64,000 nt of DNA. Origin: Streptomyces sp. YS415. GTDB taxonomy: Bacteria > Actinomycetota > Actinomycetes > Streptomycetales > Streptomycetaceae. The position numbers and the translations under genes are program-made. This document shows positions 45,540-55,546 of this stretch, in pieces. Each line of letters opens with the position of its first letter. Within the stretch, counting starts at the first letter, position 1. A model generated the notes under the pieces. It was not told where the DNA came from, ran no database searches, and worked only from the letters and a program-made list of their open reading frames with translations. The stretch is from NCBI RefSeq assembly GCF_023544665.1, contig NZ_JAMJFL010000010.1, positions 124,001-188,000 on the forward strand, read 5' to 3'.

Positions 45540-46910
45540 ATGAGGCACTCCGGTGCGGTTCTCCCGGCTCCTGCACGACAACACCGCTGGTGGTCCCGGG
45601 TCGCCGCAGTGGTGGCGGCGACCCTCGCGATCGGCGTGCTCGCCGTGGTGCGTCCGGCTCCCGCCGAGGCGGCGACGGTGGACACCAACGCCTGGTACGT
45701 CCTGGTCAACCGCAACAGCGGCAAGGCGCTGGACGTCGCCGGCACGTCCACCGCCGACGGCGCGCGGGTCAGCCAGTGGGCGCGCCATGACGGGGCCAAC
45801 CAGCAGTGGCAGTTCGTGGACTCCGGCGACGGCTTCTACCGCCTCAAGGCCCGGCACTCGGGCAAGGTCCTCGACGTGGCCGGCGCCTCGGCCGCGGACG
45901 GTGCCGCCATCCAGCAGTGGGCCGACCACAACGGAGCCAACCAGCAGTTCCGCCTGGCCGACTCCGACGCGGGCCATGTCCGGCTGATCAACCGCGCCAG
46001 CAGCAAGGCGGTGGAGGTGCAGGGCGCCTCCACCGCCGACGGCGCCAACGTCGTCCAGTACGCCGACCGGAGCGGCGCCAACCAGCAGTGGCAGATGGTC
46101 AAGCTGTCGTCCGGAGGCGGCGGCGGGTGCGGCAGCGCCCCGACCCTGACGAGCGGTACGCACACGATCCAGAGCGGAGGCAAGAGCCGCAGCTTCATCC
46201 TCCGGGTTCCCGCCAACTACGACAACAGCCACCGCTACCGGCTGATCTTCGCGTTCCACTGGCGCGGCGGAACCGCCGGCGACGTCGCCTCGGGCGGCAC
46301 GAGCGGGACCGCCTGGTCCTACTACGGCCAGCAGGAGCAGTCGAACAACAGCGCCATCCTCGTCGCCCCCCAGGGCCTCGGCAACGGCTGGGCCAACTCG
46401 GGCGGTGAGGACGTCACCTTCGTCGACGACATGATCCGGCGCATCGAGAGCGGCCTCTGTGTCAACCCGGCACAGCGTTTCGCCACGGGATTCAGCTGGG
46501 GCGGCGGTATGAGCTACGCGCTCGCCTGCAGCCGGGCGAACGTCTTCCGGGCCGTCGCGGTCATCGCCGGCGCGCAGATCAGCGGATGCAGCGGCGGCAC
46601 CCAGCCCGTCGCCTACTTCGGCATCCACGGCATCAACGACTCCGTCCTCAACATCGCGCAAGGAAGGGCCCTGCGCGACAAGTTCGTCAGCAACAACGGC
46701 TGCACCGCCCAGAATCCGCGCGAACCCGCGCCCGGCAGCCGAACGCACATCACCACCACCTACTCGGGCTGCCGTGCCGGATACCCGGTCCAGTGGGCCG
46801 CGTTCGACGGAGACCACATCCCCGGTCCGGTCGACGGCTCCGCCGGCGAAAGCGGCGTCACCACCTGGACCAAAGCAGAGATCTGGAGGTTCTTCGCACA
46901 GTTCCAGTGA
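45540..46910 (+). CDS. Secreted feruloyl/acetyl-type esterase with N-terminal CBM13
   Basis: A 456-residue exported protein: signal peptide of about 45 residues (SRVAAVVAATLAIGVLAVVR, cleavage near AEA-A), a ricin-type CBM13 lectin domain (about 48-188, three QQW/QQF repeats), a Gly linker and an alpha/beta hydrolase domain (about 197-456) of the PHB-depolymerase/feruloyl-esterase (LpqC) group. The nucleophile is Ser319 in GFSWGGG. It would remove ferulate or related esters from arabinoxylan. AGGAAGGGG precedes the ATG; it is co-transcribed with the xylanase gene. Confidence 0.88.
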   Translation: MRHSGAVLPAPARQHRWWSRVAAVVAATLAIGVLAVVRPAPAEAATVDTNAWYVLVNRNSGKALDVAGTSTADGARVSQWARHDGANQQWQFVDSGDGFYRLKARHSGKVLDVAGASAADGAAIQQWADHNGANQQFRLADSDAGHVRLINRASSKAVEVQGASTADGANVVQYADRSGANQQWQMVKLSSGGGGGCGSAPTLTSGTHTIQSGGKSRSFILRVPANYDNSHRYRLIFAFHWRGGTAGDVASGGTSGTAWSYYGQQEQSNNSAILVAPQGLGNGWANSGGEDVTFVDDMIRRIESGLCVNPAQRFATGFSWGGGMSYALACSRANVFRAVAVIAGAQISGCSGGTQPVAYFGIHGINDSVLNIAQGRALRDKFVSNNGCTAQNPREPAPGSRTHITTTYSGCRAGYPVQWAAFDGDHIPGPVDGSAGESGVTTWTKAEIWRFFAQFQ

Positions 46911-46926
46911 CCCGCCCGCACCACGG

Positions 46927-46955
46927 AGTGGAGCCAGGACCGTCCTGGCTCCACT
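46927..46955. terminator. Bidirectional terminator after the xylanase-esterase operon
   Basis: GTGGAGCCAGGA (46928-46939) and TCCTGGCTCCAC (46943-46954) pair perfectly around loop CCG, extended by an A-T pair at 46927/46955. It lies between convergent stops at 46910 and 46965 and can serve both. Confidence 0.85.
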
Positions 46956-46964
46956 TCCGGTGCT

Positions 46965-48488
46965 CTAGAAGAACCCGAGTTTCCGCGGGCTGTAGGAGCA
47001 CAGCAGGTTCTTCGTCTGCTGGTAGTGCTCCAGCATCATCTTGTGCGTCTCGCGGCCGATGCCCGAGCCCTTGTAGCCGCCGAAGGCCGCGTGGGCCGGG
47101 TAGGCGTGGTAGCAGTTGGTCCAGACGCGGCCCGCCTGGATCGCCCGGCCCGCGCGGTACGCCGTGTTGGCGTCGCGGGTCCACACGCCGGCGCCGAGGC
47201 CGTACAGGGTGTCGTTGGCGATCTTGATGGCGTCGTCGAAGTCGTCGAAGGACGTCACCGAGACGACGGGGCCGAAGATCTCCTCCTGGAAGATCCGCAT
47301 CCGGTTGTTGCCCTCGAAGATCGTCGGCTGGACGTAGTAGCCGCCCTTGAGTTCGCCGTCGTGCTCGACGCGCTCGCCGCCGGTGAGGACCCGGGCGCCC
47401 TCCTGCCGGCCGATGTCGAGGTAGGAGAGGATCTTCTCCAGCTGGTCGTTGGAGGCCTGGGCGCCGATCATCGTGTCGGTGTCGAGCGGATGCCCGGTTT
47501 TGATCAGTTCGGTGCGGGCGACCGCCGCCTCCATGAACTCGCCGTAGTGGCCGCGCTGGACGAGCGCCCGCGACGGACAGGTGCACACCTCGCCCTGGTT
47601 GAGCGCGAACATCGTGAACCCTTCGAGGGCCTTGTCGCGGAAGTCGTCGTCGTCCCGCCAGACGTCCTCGAAGAAGATGTTCGGGGACTTGCCCCCGAGT
47701 TCGAGGGTGACCGGGGTGATGTTCTCCGAGGCGTACTGCATGATCAGCCGGCCCGTCGTGGTCTCGCCGGTGAACGCCACTTTCGCCACCCGCGGGCTGG
47801 ACGCCAGCGGCTTGCCCGCCTCCACGCCGAAGCCGTTCACCACGTTGAGAACGCCCGGCGGCAGCAGATCGGCGACCAGGCTCAGCCAGTAGTGGATGGA
47901 GGCCGGGGTCTGCTCGGCGGGCTTGAGCACGACCGCGTTGCCCGCCGCCAGCGCCGGGGCGAGCTTCCAGGTCGCCATCAGGATCGGGAAGTTCCACGGG
48001 ATGATCTGCGCGACGACGCCGAGCGGCTCGTGGAAGTGGTACGCCACTGTGTCGTCGTCGATCTCGCCGAGCGAGCCCTCCTGGGCGCGGATCGCTCCGG
48101 CGAAGTAGCGGAAGTGGTCGATGGCGAGGGGGATGTCGGCCGCCAGCGTCTCGCGCACCGGCTTGCCGTTCTCCCAGCTCTCGGCGACCGCCAACCGCTC
48201 CAGGTTCGCCTCCATCCGGTCGGCGATCTTCAGCAGGATGCCGGAGCGTTCGGCCACCGGCGTACGCCCCCAGGCCGGAGCTGCCGCGTGCGCGGCGTCC
48301 AGGGCGCGCTCCACGTCCTCGGCCGTACCGCGCGCGATCTCGGTGAACGGCTGCCCGTTCACCGGGGAGGGGTTCTCGAAGTACTGCCCCCGAACCGGCG
48401 GCACGTACTCGCCGCCGATGAAGTGGTCGTAGCGCGCCTGGTAGGAGACGATCGCGCCCTCGGTCCCGGGTGCCGCGTAACGGGTCAT
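46965..48488 (-). CDS. NAD+-dependent aldehyde dehydrogenase (ThcA/acetaldehyde type)
   Basis: A 507-residue ALDH. Visible are [20 protein letters not shown] (cofactor), LELGGKSPN with the catalytic Glu, and [11 protein letters not shown] with the catalytic Cys pair. Length and sequence are those of the acetaldehyde/ThcA-type enzymes, which in relatives are linked to a GAF-type activator and a DUF779 protein. Both are present in this window: the regulator is adjacent (48599), DUF779 is at 34186. The substrate is probably a short aliphatic aldehyde. ATG at 48488. Confidence 0.92.
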   Translation of the reverse strand: MTRYAAPGTEGAIVSYQARYDHFIGGEYVPPVRGQYFENPSPVNGQPFTEIARGTAEDVERALDAAHAAAPAWGRTPVAERSGILLKIADRMEANLERLAVAESWENGKPVRETLAADIPLAIDHFRYFAGAIRAQEGSLGEIDDDTVAYHFHEPLGVVAQIIPWNFPILMATWKLAPALAAGNAVVLKPAEQTPASIHYWLSLVADLLPPGVLNVVNGFGVEAGKPLASSPRVAKVAFTGETTTGRLIMQYASENITPVTLELGGKSPNIFFEDVWRDDDDFRDKALEGFTMFALNQGEVCTCPSRALVQRGHYGEFMEAAVARTELIKTGHPLDTDTMIGAQASNDQLEKILSYLDIGRQEGARVLTGGERVEHDGELKGGYYVQPTIFEGNNRMRIFQEEIFGPVVSVTSFDDFDDAIKIANDTLYGLGAGVWTRDANTAYRAGRAIQAGRVWTNCYHAYPAHAAFGGYKGSGIGRETHKMMLEHYQQTKNLLCSYSPRKLGFF

Positions 48489-48598
48489 GCCGGCCTGCCT
48501 CCCTGCAACAGCGCTGCCCGCCGTTGGGCAGCTCTCGGCGCGAGGCTAGGCAGCGGGAGGTTGCAAGGACGTTGCGCGGGCCGCGCGCTGCTGCCCGG

Positions 48599-49903
48599 TC
48601 AGCGCGGCATCCTGGCCGGCGCTACCGCCAGCTCCGACTCCAGTGCGGCGAGCCGGGAGCGGACCGTCGCGGTCGGGCGTACGGCGGCCAGGGCCTGCCA
48701 CACGTCGAGGTCGTCCTCGCCCCAGGGCGCGTGCGCCCAGTCCGCCAGCAGGTCGGGGTCCCGGCGGACGATCAACGCCGTACGCAGTCCGTCGGCGAGC
48801 CGGCGCCTGATCCGGGCCACCGCCGGTGCCTGCGAGGCGGGCAGCAGCGGACCGGTGTACGCCGTCGCCGCCGCGCCGACCGCCCCCGCCGCCAGCCGCC
48901 GCTCGACGATGCCGAGGTCCGACTCGACCGGCACGGTGAGCCGGTACGGCCGGGAGGCCAGCAGGCCCGGGCCGAGCAGCCGCCGCAGCCGGGCGAGTTC
49001 GGCCCGCAGCGTCACGGGCGTCACCGACTCGTCCTCGTACAGCGCGCACAGCAGTTCGTCGCCGGTCAGCCCTTCCGGGTGCCGGGCGAGCAGCACCAGG
49101 ATCTCGCTGTGCCGGCGGCTGAGCCTGACCGTGCGGCCGTCGGTGAGCAGCAGGGCCTCGTCCCGGCCGAGCGCGGACAGCTCGTGGGTGTCCTCGGCCG
49201 GGCCCGGCGGGGCGAGCAGCGCCAGATGGGACTCGGCGGCCCGCGCGACCGCCTGCACGAAGCCCAGGCTGTGCGGATGGGCCAGCCCGTCCCCGCCGGT
49301 GATGTCCACGGCCCCGAGCACCCGCCCGGTGCGCGGATCGTGCACGGGTGCCGCCGCGCAGGTCCAGGGCTGCACCTGCCGGATGAAGTGCTCGGCGGCG
49401 AACACCTGCACCGGCCGGTCGACGGCGACCGCCGTGCCGGGGGCGTTCGTCCCGACCGCCGTCTCCGACCAGCGGGCGCCGGGGACGAAGTTCATCCGGT
49501 CCGCCTGCCGCCGGGTCGAGGCATGTCCCTCGACCCACAGCAGCCTGCCGTGCGCGTCGCACACCGCGAGCAGATGCTCGCCGTCGGCCGCGAAGGTGCC
49601 CATCAGCTCGCGGAAGAGCGGCATCACCCGGGCCAGCGGATGCTCCGCCCGGTAGGCGCCGAGGTCGCCGTCGGCGAGTTCCACGCTCGCCGTGCCGTCC
49701 GGCCCGACGCCCGCTCTCGCGGAACGCCGCCAGGAGTCGGCCACCACGGCACGCACCGGCTTCGGCACGGTGCCCGCCGCGGTGAACGTCTCATACGCGC
49801 GGCGCAGCGTCCGGGCGCGCTCGGCAGGGTCGGCCCCCGGCTCCAGGGCCACCCACGGATCGGTCAACTCGGCCTCCACGGACGGCGATGCGGCTGGGGA
49901 CAT
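48599..49903 (-). CDS. GAF-domain transcriptional regulator of the aldehyde dehydrogenase
   Basis: A 434-residue regulator: N-terminal helical part (about 1-70; VRAVVADSWRRSARAGVGPD, the start seen in AcoR-type activators), a GAF domain (about 75-225), and a C-terminal winged-helix-like part (about 240-320; LTDGRTVRLSRRHSEILVLL, TLRAELARLRRLLG). It has no AAA+ sigma-54 domain, as expected because Streptomyces lacks sigma-54. Start ATG at 49903 (GGAG upstream); the frame is open to 49930. It is 110 bp upstream of the aldehyde dehydrogenase, which it likely activates. Confidence 0.82.
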   Translation of the reverse strand: MSPAASPSVEAELTDPWVALEPGADPAERARTLRRAYETFTAAGTVPKPVRAVVADSWRRSARAGVGPDGTASVELADGDLGAYRAEHPLARVMPLFRELMGTFAADGEHLLAVCDAHGRLLWVEGHASTRRQADRMNFVPGARWSETAVGTNAPGTAVAVDRPVQVFAAEHFIRQVQPWTCAAAPVHDPRTGRVLGAVDITGGDGLAHPHSLGFVQAVARAAESHLALLAPPGPAEDTHELSALGRDEALLLTDGRTVRLSRRHSEILVLLARHPEGLTGDELLCALYEDESVTPVTLRAELARLRRLLGPGLLASRPYRLTVPVESDLGIVERRLAAGAVGAAATAYTGPLLPASQAPAVARIRRRLADGLRTALIVRRDPDLLADWAHAPWGEDDLDVWQALAAVRPTATVRSRLAALESELAVAPARMPR

Positions 49904-49974
49904 CGTCACTCCGCGTACGCGCGCGGACAACCGTTTCGACCGGCGTCACCCGAACGACTGGCCGGAAGACTCCC

Positions 49975-50574
49975 TCAGGCGGCTTTGACGAGTCTCAGGT
50001 AGCGCTTCCAGTCCCAGAGAGGTCCGGGATCGGTGTGGTCGGTGCCGGGCACCTCGTGATGGCCGATGATGTGCCTCCTGTCCCTCGGGATGCCGTGCCG
50101 GGCGCAGATCGCCGCGGTCAGTGCGGCCGACCGCTCGTACAGGGCGTCGGTGAAGTAGGCGGGCCGGTCCACCCAGCCCTCGTGCTCGATGCCGATGCTG
50201 CGGGTGTTGTAGTCCCAGTTCCCCGCGTGCCAGGCGATGTCCGACTCCCGTACGCACTGCGCGACATGACCGTCGGCGGAGCGGACGACGTAGTGCGCGG
50301 ACACCTTCTTCTTCGGGTTCCGGAAGACGGACAGGGTGCCGAGGTAGTCGGTCTGGGTGACATGGACGACGACCAGGTCGACCCGGTGGTCCAGCGGTCT
50401 GCGGGCAGCGGTGAAGTTGGCGGTGTTCGCCCCCTGCCACTCGGCGGTCGGCTGGTCGGGGGCCGGAACCTGGGCGCCGGCCTGCGGTCCGGGGAGCAGC
50501 GCGTAGGGCACGGCGGCGAGGGCGGCGCCCTTGAGCAGCGTGCGTCTGTCGGTCAGTGGTCGGGCCCTTTCCAT
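49975..50574 (-). CDS. Secreted N-acetylmuramoyl-L-alanine amidase (Amidase_2, Tat signal)
   Basis: A 199-residue exported enzyme that cleaves the lactyl-amide bond between MurNAc and the stem peptide. A twin-arginine signal (TDRRTLLKGAALAAVP, residues 8-23) precedes the Amidase_2 domain (about 60-195) with zinc ligands in VVVHVTQTDY, and IIGHHEVPGTDHTDPG with the catalytic region, and HAGNWDYNTRSIGIEHEGW. It is a single-gene unit. The target may be the cell's own wall or that of competitors. Confidence 0.88.
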   Translation of the reverse strand: MERARPLTDRRTLLKGAALAAVPYALLPGPQAGAQVPAPDQPTAEWQGANTANFTAARRPLDHRVDLVVVHVTQTDYLGTLSVFRNPKKKVSAHYVVRSADGHVAQCVRESDIAWHAGNWDYNTRSIGIEHEGWVDRPAYFTDALYERSAALTAAICARHGIPRDRRHIIGHHEVPGTDHTDPGPLWDWKRYLRLVKAA

Positions 50575-50820
50575 ACGGGTCGTGCCTCTCGGTCGGGGGT
50601 GGGCGGGCTCGGCGGGGGTCGGGAGAAGCCCGGGTTCCGGGTCGGAGCTGGAGGGTGGACGCGGGTGTGGAAGTGGACGCGGTCTCGTGCAGGCGGGTGT
50701 GGAATCCGTGCATCACGGTACGGCGCCAAGGGACCGGCTCGAAGGACCCGCAGTGTTTCCGTGGACGGCGGTCGGCTTGTGGAGAACTCGCTCACTCGAC
50801 CGGGTGAAGGGCGCCTGGTC

Positions 50821-52008
50821 TCAGGCTCGTTCGCCCACCGCGGCCGGATCGTCCAGCACACCGCGCACCACCCAGTGCGCGGCGCCCAGCAGCGGCCCCT
50901 CGGGCCCGAGCCGCGACACGGACACCGGACAGGCCGCGCCCGCGGTACGCCCGTCCAACTCGGCCTCCAGCGCGGGCAGCAGCCAGGGTGCGAGCCCGGC
51001 CAGCGCGCCGCCGAGCACCACGCTCTCGGGGTCCAGCAGGTTCACGGCACCGGTCAGCGCGACGCCGAGCGCCTCGCCCGCCTCGTGCAGTGCTCCCCGT
51101 ACGTTTGTGTCCCCCTCGGCGGCCCGTCCCGCGAGCAGTCCGACGCGGTCGTCGCCCGGTTCCAGGCCCGCCGCCCGCAGCACCGCCTCCTCACCGGCGT
51201 ACTGCTCCAGACAGCCGCGCCCCCCGCACGGGCAGGGCGGTCCCTCCGGGCGGACCGGAACGTGCCCCAGCTCGCCCGCGAACCCCCGCGTGCCGCGCAG
51301 CAGTTGCCCGTCCACGACGACGGCCGCACCGATGCCGATCTCCGCGGACACGTGCAGGAAGTCCCGCGGTGTTCCCTCACCGAGCCAGAGTTCGGCGAGC
51401 GCGCCGAAGTTCGCCTCGTTGTCCACGGTGAGCGCGAACTCCTCGGGCAGCAGCGCCCCGAGGTCGACGTCGTGCCATTCGAGGTTCGGCGCCCGGACGA
51501 CCGTACGGCCGTCGCGGGCCACCAGACCGGGCACCGCCACCGCGAGCCCGGCCGGCCACAGCCCTTCGCGTCCCGCCTCCGCGACGACCGCCCGCACCAG
51601 CTCGGTCAGTTCCCGGATCACCGGTTCGGCGGCACGCCCCCGGTTCGCGCCGTGCCGCACGGCCCTGGCCCGTATCGCGCCGCGCAGATCCACTGCGCAC
51701 ACCGCGAGGTGGTCGACGCCGATCTCGGCGCCGATGCCGGCCGGGCCGTGTGCGCTGACGGCGAGCGCCGAGCCGGGCCGGCCCACCCGGCCGGGGCGCT
51801 CCGGGCCCAGTTCCTCGATCAGCCCGGCGCGGATCAGCTCGTCCACGAGGGTCGACACCGCCGCCCGCGTCAGGCCGATCCGGGAGGCGACGGCGGCCCG
51901 GGACAGGGGGCCGTCCGCGCTCACGGTGTGCATCACCCGGGCGAGGTTGCGGCGGCGCATGCCCTGCTGCGTGTCGGGCAGCGCCCGTCCGGGAAGCGGT
52001 GCGGTCAT
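50821..52008 (-). CDS. ROK-family transcriptional regulator (XylR-like)
   Basis: A 395-residue sugar-responsive repressor: N-terminal wHTH (about 22-75, RVMHTVSADGPLSRAAVASR and LTRAAVSTLVDELIRAGL) and a ROK kinase-like domain (about 90-390) with the zinc motif CPCGGRGCLEQ and LLDPESVVLGGALAG. It lies 33 bp downstream of xylB on the same strand and near the divergent xylA, so it probably controls both and senses xylose. The ROK phosphate-binding DxGxT motif is weak, as in non-enzymatic repressors. Confidence 0.87.
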   Translation of the reverse strand: MTAPLPGRALPDTQQGMRRRNLARVMHTVSADGPLSRAAVASRIGLTRAAVSTLVDELIRAGLIEELGPERPGRVGRPGSALAVSAHGPAGIGAEIGVDHLAVCAVDLRGAIRARAVRHGANRGRAAEPVIRELTELVRAVVAEAGREGLWPAGLAVAVPGLVARDGRTVVRAPNLEWHDVDLGALLPEEFALTVDNEANFGALAELWLGEGTPRDFLHVSAEIGIGAAVVVDGQLLRGTRGFAGELGHVPVRPEGPPCPCGGRGCLEQYAGEEAVLRAAGLEPGDDRVGLLAGRAAEGDTNVRGALHEAGEALGVALTGAVNLLDPESVVLGGALAGLAPWLLPALEAELDGRTAGAACPVSVSRLGPEGPLLGAAHWVVRGVLDDPAAVGERA

Positions 52009-52041
52009 GCCTCCCTCAGTCCTCGGTCGGTGTGCGTGCGG

Positions 52042-53487
52042 TCACTGGGCCTGGGCGCCCCGCTCCAGCAGCGGGGCCGCGTCGGAGAGTACCTTGGCAA
52101 TCCGCGCCAGGGCCGCCTCGTCCCGCTCCACCGCCTCCAGCACGGGGCCCGCGGCCGTGTCCCAGCGCCGGGCGACCGCGGCCGGGTCCTCCCCGGTCAG
52201 CAGGCCGGCCGCCTGGGCGGCGGCGCCGAGCGCCACCAGTTCCTTGGCCTCGGGCACCCGCACGGGACGCCCCGACAGCCGGCGCACGGTCTGCTGCCAG
52301 GCCGTGCCGCGCGCACCGCCGCCGATCAGCAGCAGCGGGGCCGAGCGGTCCGCGTCGGCGTCGAGGACCAGGTCCAGCGCGCCGAGCAGGGAGTGGACGG
52401 CGCCGTCGTAGGCGGCCTGCAGGAGCTGGCCCGCGGTCGTGTCGTGGCGCAGGCCGAGCAGCAGGCCCGAGGCGTTCGGCAGGTTCGGGGTGCGCTCGCC
52501 GTCCAGGTACGGCAGGAGCGTGACGTCGCCGGACGGTTCCACCGCCTCGCGGTCCAGGCCCAGCAGCGCCGCCACCCGGTCGACGGCGAGCGTGCAGTTC
52601 AGGGTGCAGGCCAGCGGCAGCCAGTCGCCGTGGGCGTCGGCGAAGCCCGCGACCGTGCCGGTGGGATCGGCGGGGCGGTGCCGGGACACGGCGTACACCG
52701 TGCCGGACGTGCCGAGGCTGAGCACCGGGGTGCCGGGGCGCAGGCCGAGACCGAGCGCGGCGGCGGCGTTGTCGCCGGTGCCGGGGGCGACCAGGGTGCC
52801 CTTGGAGAACGGCAGGTCGTGGTGGGTGCGCACGGTGCCCGCCACCTCGCCGGGCCGGACCACGCGGGGGAGCAGCGCCGGGTCGAGGCCCACATGCGCG
52901 AGGGTCTCCTCGTCGTACGCCTCCGTGCCGGCCGCCCACCAGCCGGTGCCGGAGGCGTCGCCGCGGTCGGTCGTGCCCTCGCCGGTGAGGCGCTCGGTGA
53001 GGTAGTCGTGGGGGAGGCGTACCGCCTTGGTGGCGCGGACGGCGTCGGGCTCGTGCTCCGCCAGCCACGCCCACTTCGTCACCGTGAAGGAGGCGCCGGG
53101 CACGCTGCCGGTGCGTTCCGCCCAGGCGTTCGGGCCGCCCAGCTCCTCGATGAGCCGGCGGGCGTGCGGCGCCGAGCGGACGTCGTTCCACAGCATCGCC
53201 GGGCGGACCGGTTCGCCCCGCTCGTCCAGCGTGACCAGGCCGTGCTGCTGGCCGCCGATCGACACGGCGGCGGCCTCGTGCGCGGCGTCGCCGCACTGGC
53301 GCAGGGCCTCGCACAGGGCGTCCCACCACTGACGCGGGTCGGACTCGCGGCCCGCCCCGGCGGACACGGTGTGCGGGGCCTGTCCGCTCGCGACGACCCG
53401 CCCCGTGGCCGCGTCGACGACGAGGGCCTTGGTCGACTGGGTGGACGTGTCCACGCCGACGACGAGCGGTCCTTCGGCTGCTGACAT
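52042..53487 (-). CDS. xylB: Xylulokinase
   Basis: Phosphorylates D-xylulose to xylulose-5-phosphate for the pentose phosphate pathway. The 481-residue FGGY kinase starts with the phosphate-1 motif VVGVDTSTQSTKALVVD, has the substrate region SIGGQQHGLV and MLWNDVRS, and the phosphate-2 and adenosine motifs LSLGTSGTVYAV and LLLIGGGARGTAWQQ. ATG at 53487 with GGAGAG. The frame stays open upstream antisense to xylA, which I disregard. It is followed by the ROK regulator and divergent from xylA. Confidence 0.96.
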   Translation of the reverse strand: MSAAEGPLVVGVDTSTQSTKALVVDAATGRVVASGQAPHTVSAGAGRESDPRQWWDALCEALRQCGDAAHEAAAVSIGGQQHGLVTLDERGEPVRPAMLWNDVRSAPHARRLIEELGGPNAWAERTGSVPGASFTVTKWAWLAEHEPDAVRATKAVRLPHDYLTERLTGEGTTDRGDASGTGWWAAGTEAYDEETLAHVGLDPALLPRVVRPGEVAGTVRTHHDLPFSKGTLVAPGTGDNAAAALGLGLRPGTPVLSLGTSGTVYAVSRHRPADPTGTVAGFADAHGDWLPLACTLNCTLAVDRVAALLGLDREAVEPSGDVTLLPYLDGERTPNLPNASGLLLGLRHDTTAGQLLQAAYDGAVHSLLGALDLVLDADADRSAPLLLIGGGARGTAWQQTVRRLSGRPVRVPEAKELVALGAAAQAAGLLTGEDPAAVARRWDTAAGPVLEAVERDEAALARIAKVLSDAAPLLERGAQAQ

Positions 53488-53575
53488 CGGGCTCTCCTCT
53501 TGTGCGGCTCGGGTCCGGTGTGCGGCGCGTGTCCATGCCCGAGGACGACTGTTCTCTTCCCAGATCTGCCTCGGC

Positions 53576-54813
<1,238 letters not shown>

Positions 54814-54832
54814 CCGACTACGCACTCGTACG

Positions 54833-54872
54833 GGCGCCGCACGCCGCCTTCGGGTGAGCGTGCGGCGCCTTT
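54833..54872 (+). terminator. Rho-independent terminator of xylA
   Basis: GGCGCCGCACG (54833-54843) and CGTGCGGCGCC (54859-54869) form a perfect 11-bp stem with a 15-nt loop, followed by TTT, 20 bp past the stop. Confidence 0.85.
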
Positions 54873-54986
54873 GCGGGGTGTGTCATGGCGGGGTATGCGT
54901 CGGAATCGTTCCGTCCACCGCATGGGCCGGTACCAACTTCCGCGACGGGCTCGCGTGATCACCGTCGGGAGGCGACGCTGGGCGGT

Positions 54987-55448
54987 ATGGCCATCCCGCC
55001 CGTACCGCCCCAGCCGCCCGGTCCGCCGCCGGGCGGTGGCTTCGGCCCGCCGCCCGACGGCGCCGGACCACCCACCGACGGCTCCGGACCGCCACCCGAC
55101 GGCTCCGGACCGCCCCCGTACGACGGGCCGCCGCCCGGCGGAGGCCCGGGGAGGCGACGCGGTCCGTTGCTCGCCCTGCTCGCGGTGATCGTGGCGGGCG
55201 TGGCCGTCGCCCTCGTGGTGCTGCTGGCCTCGGGCAGCGACGACTCGCCGGAGGAGAAGCCGTCCGGGGAGAGCACCCGGAGCCCGTCACCGAGGCCGTC
55301 CTTCAGCCTTCCCACCGAACTGCCCAGCAGACTGCCGAGCGAGCTGCCGTCGGGTTTCCCCAGCGATTTGCCCAGTGACCTTCCCAGCGACCTGCCCAGT
55401 GCGATCGAGTCGCTGCTGCCGGAGCTCGACGAGGCCGACCTGTCGTAG
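54987..55448 (+). CDS. Proline-rich single-TM membrane protein
   Basis: A 153-residue protein of unknown function: a Pro/Gly-rich N-terminal region (1-55; repeats of GPPPDGxG), one transmembrane segment (about 60-82, GPLLALLAVIVAGVAVALVV), then an acidic, Ser/Pro-rich outer part with repeats LPSELPSGFPSDLPSDLPS. I chose the ATG at 54987 (MAIPPVPPQ); an ATG at 54885 would add 34 residues with no support. The repeats at both ends look unstable. It could be a cell-surface or assembly scaffold, but no function can be assigned. Confidence 0.6.
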   Translation: MAIPPVPPQPPGPPPGGGFGPPPDGAGPPTDGSGPPPDGSGPPPYDGPPPGGGPGRRRGPLLALLAVIVAGVAVALVVLLASGSDDSPEEKPSGESTRSPSPRPSFSLPTELPSRLPSELPSGFPSDLPSDLPSDLPSAIESLLPELDEADLS

Positions 55449-55485
55449 GGCTGTAGGGCTGTAGGGCTGTAGGGCCGTAAGGCCC
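55446..55485. repeat. 8-bp tandem repeat TAGGGCTG, five units
   Basis: Three perfect units (55446-55469), then TAGGGCCG and the degenerate TAAGGCCC. The first unit contains the TAG stop of the proline-rich protein. It is the kind of short repeat that varies between strains. Confidence 0.8.
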
Positions 55486-55546
55486 CAGGGTGCGACGGTC
55501 GCGTGCGGGGCGGAGGTCGACCGCCACGCACGCGTGGAGGCCGCTG

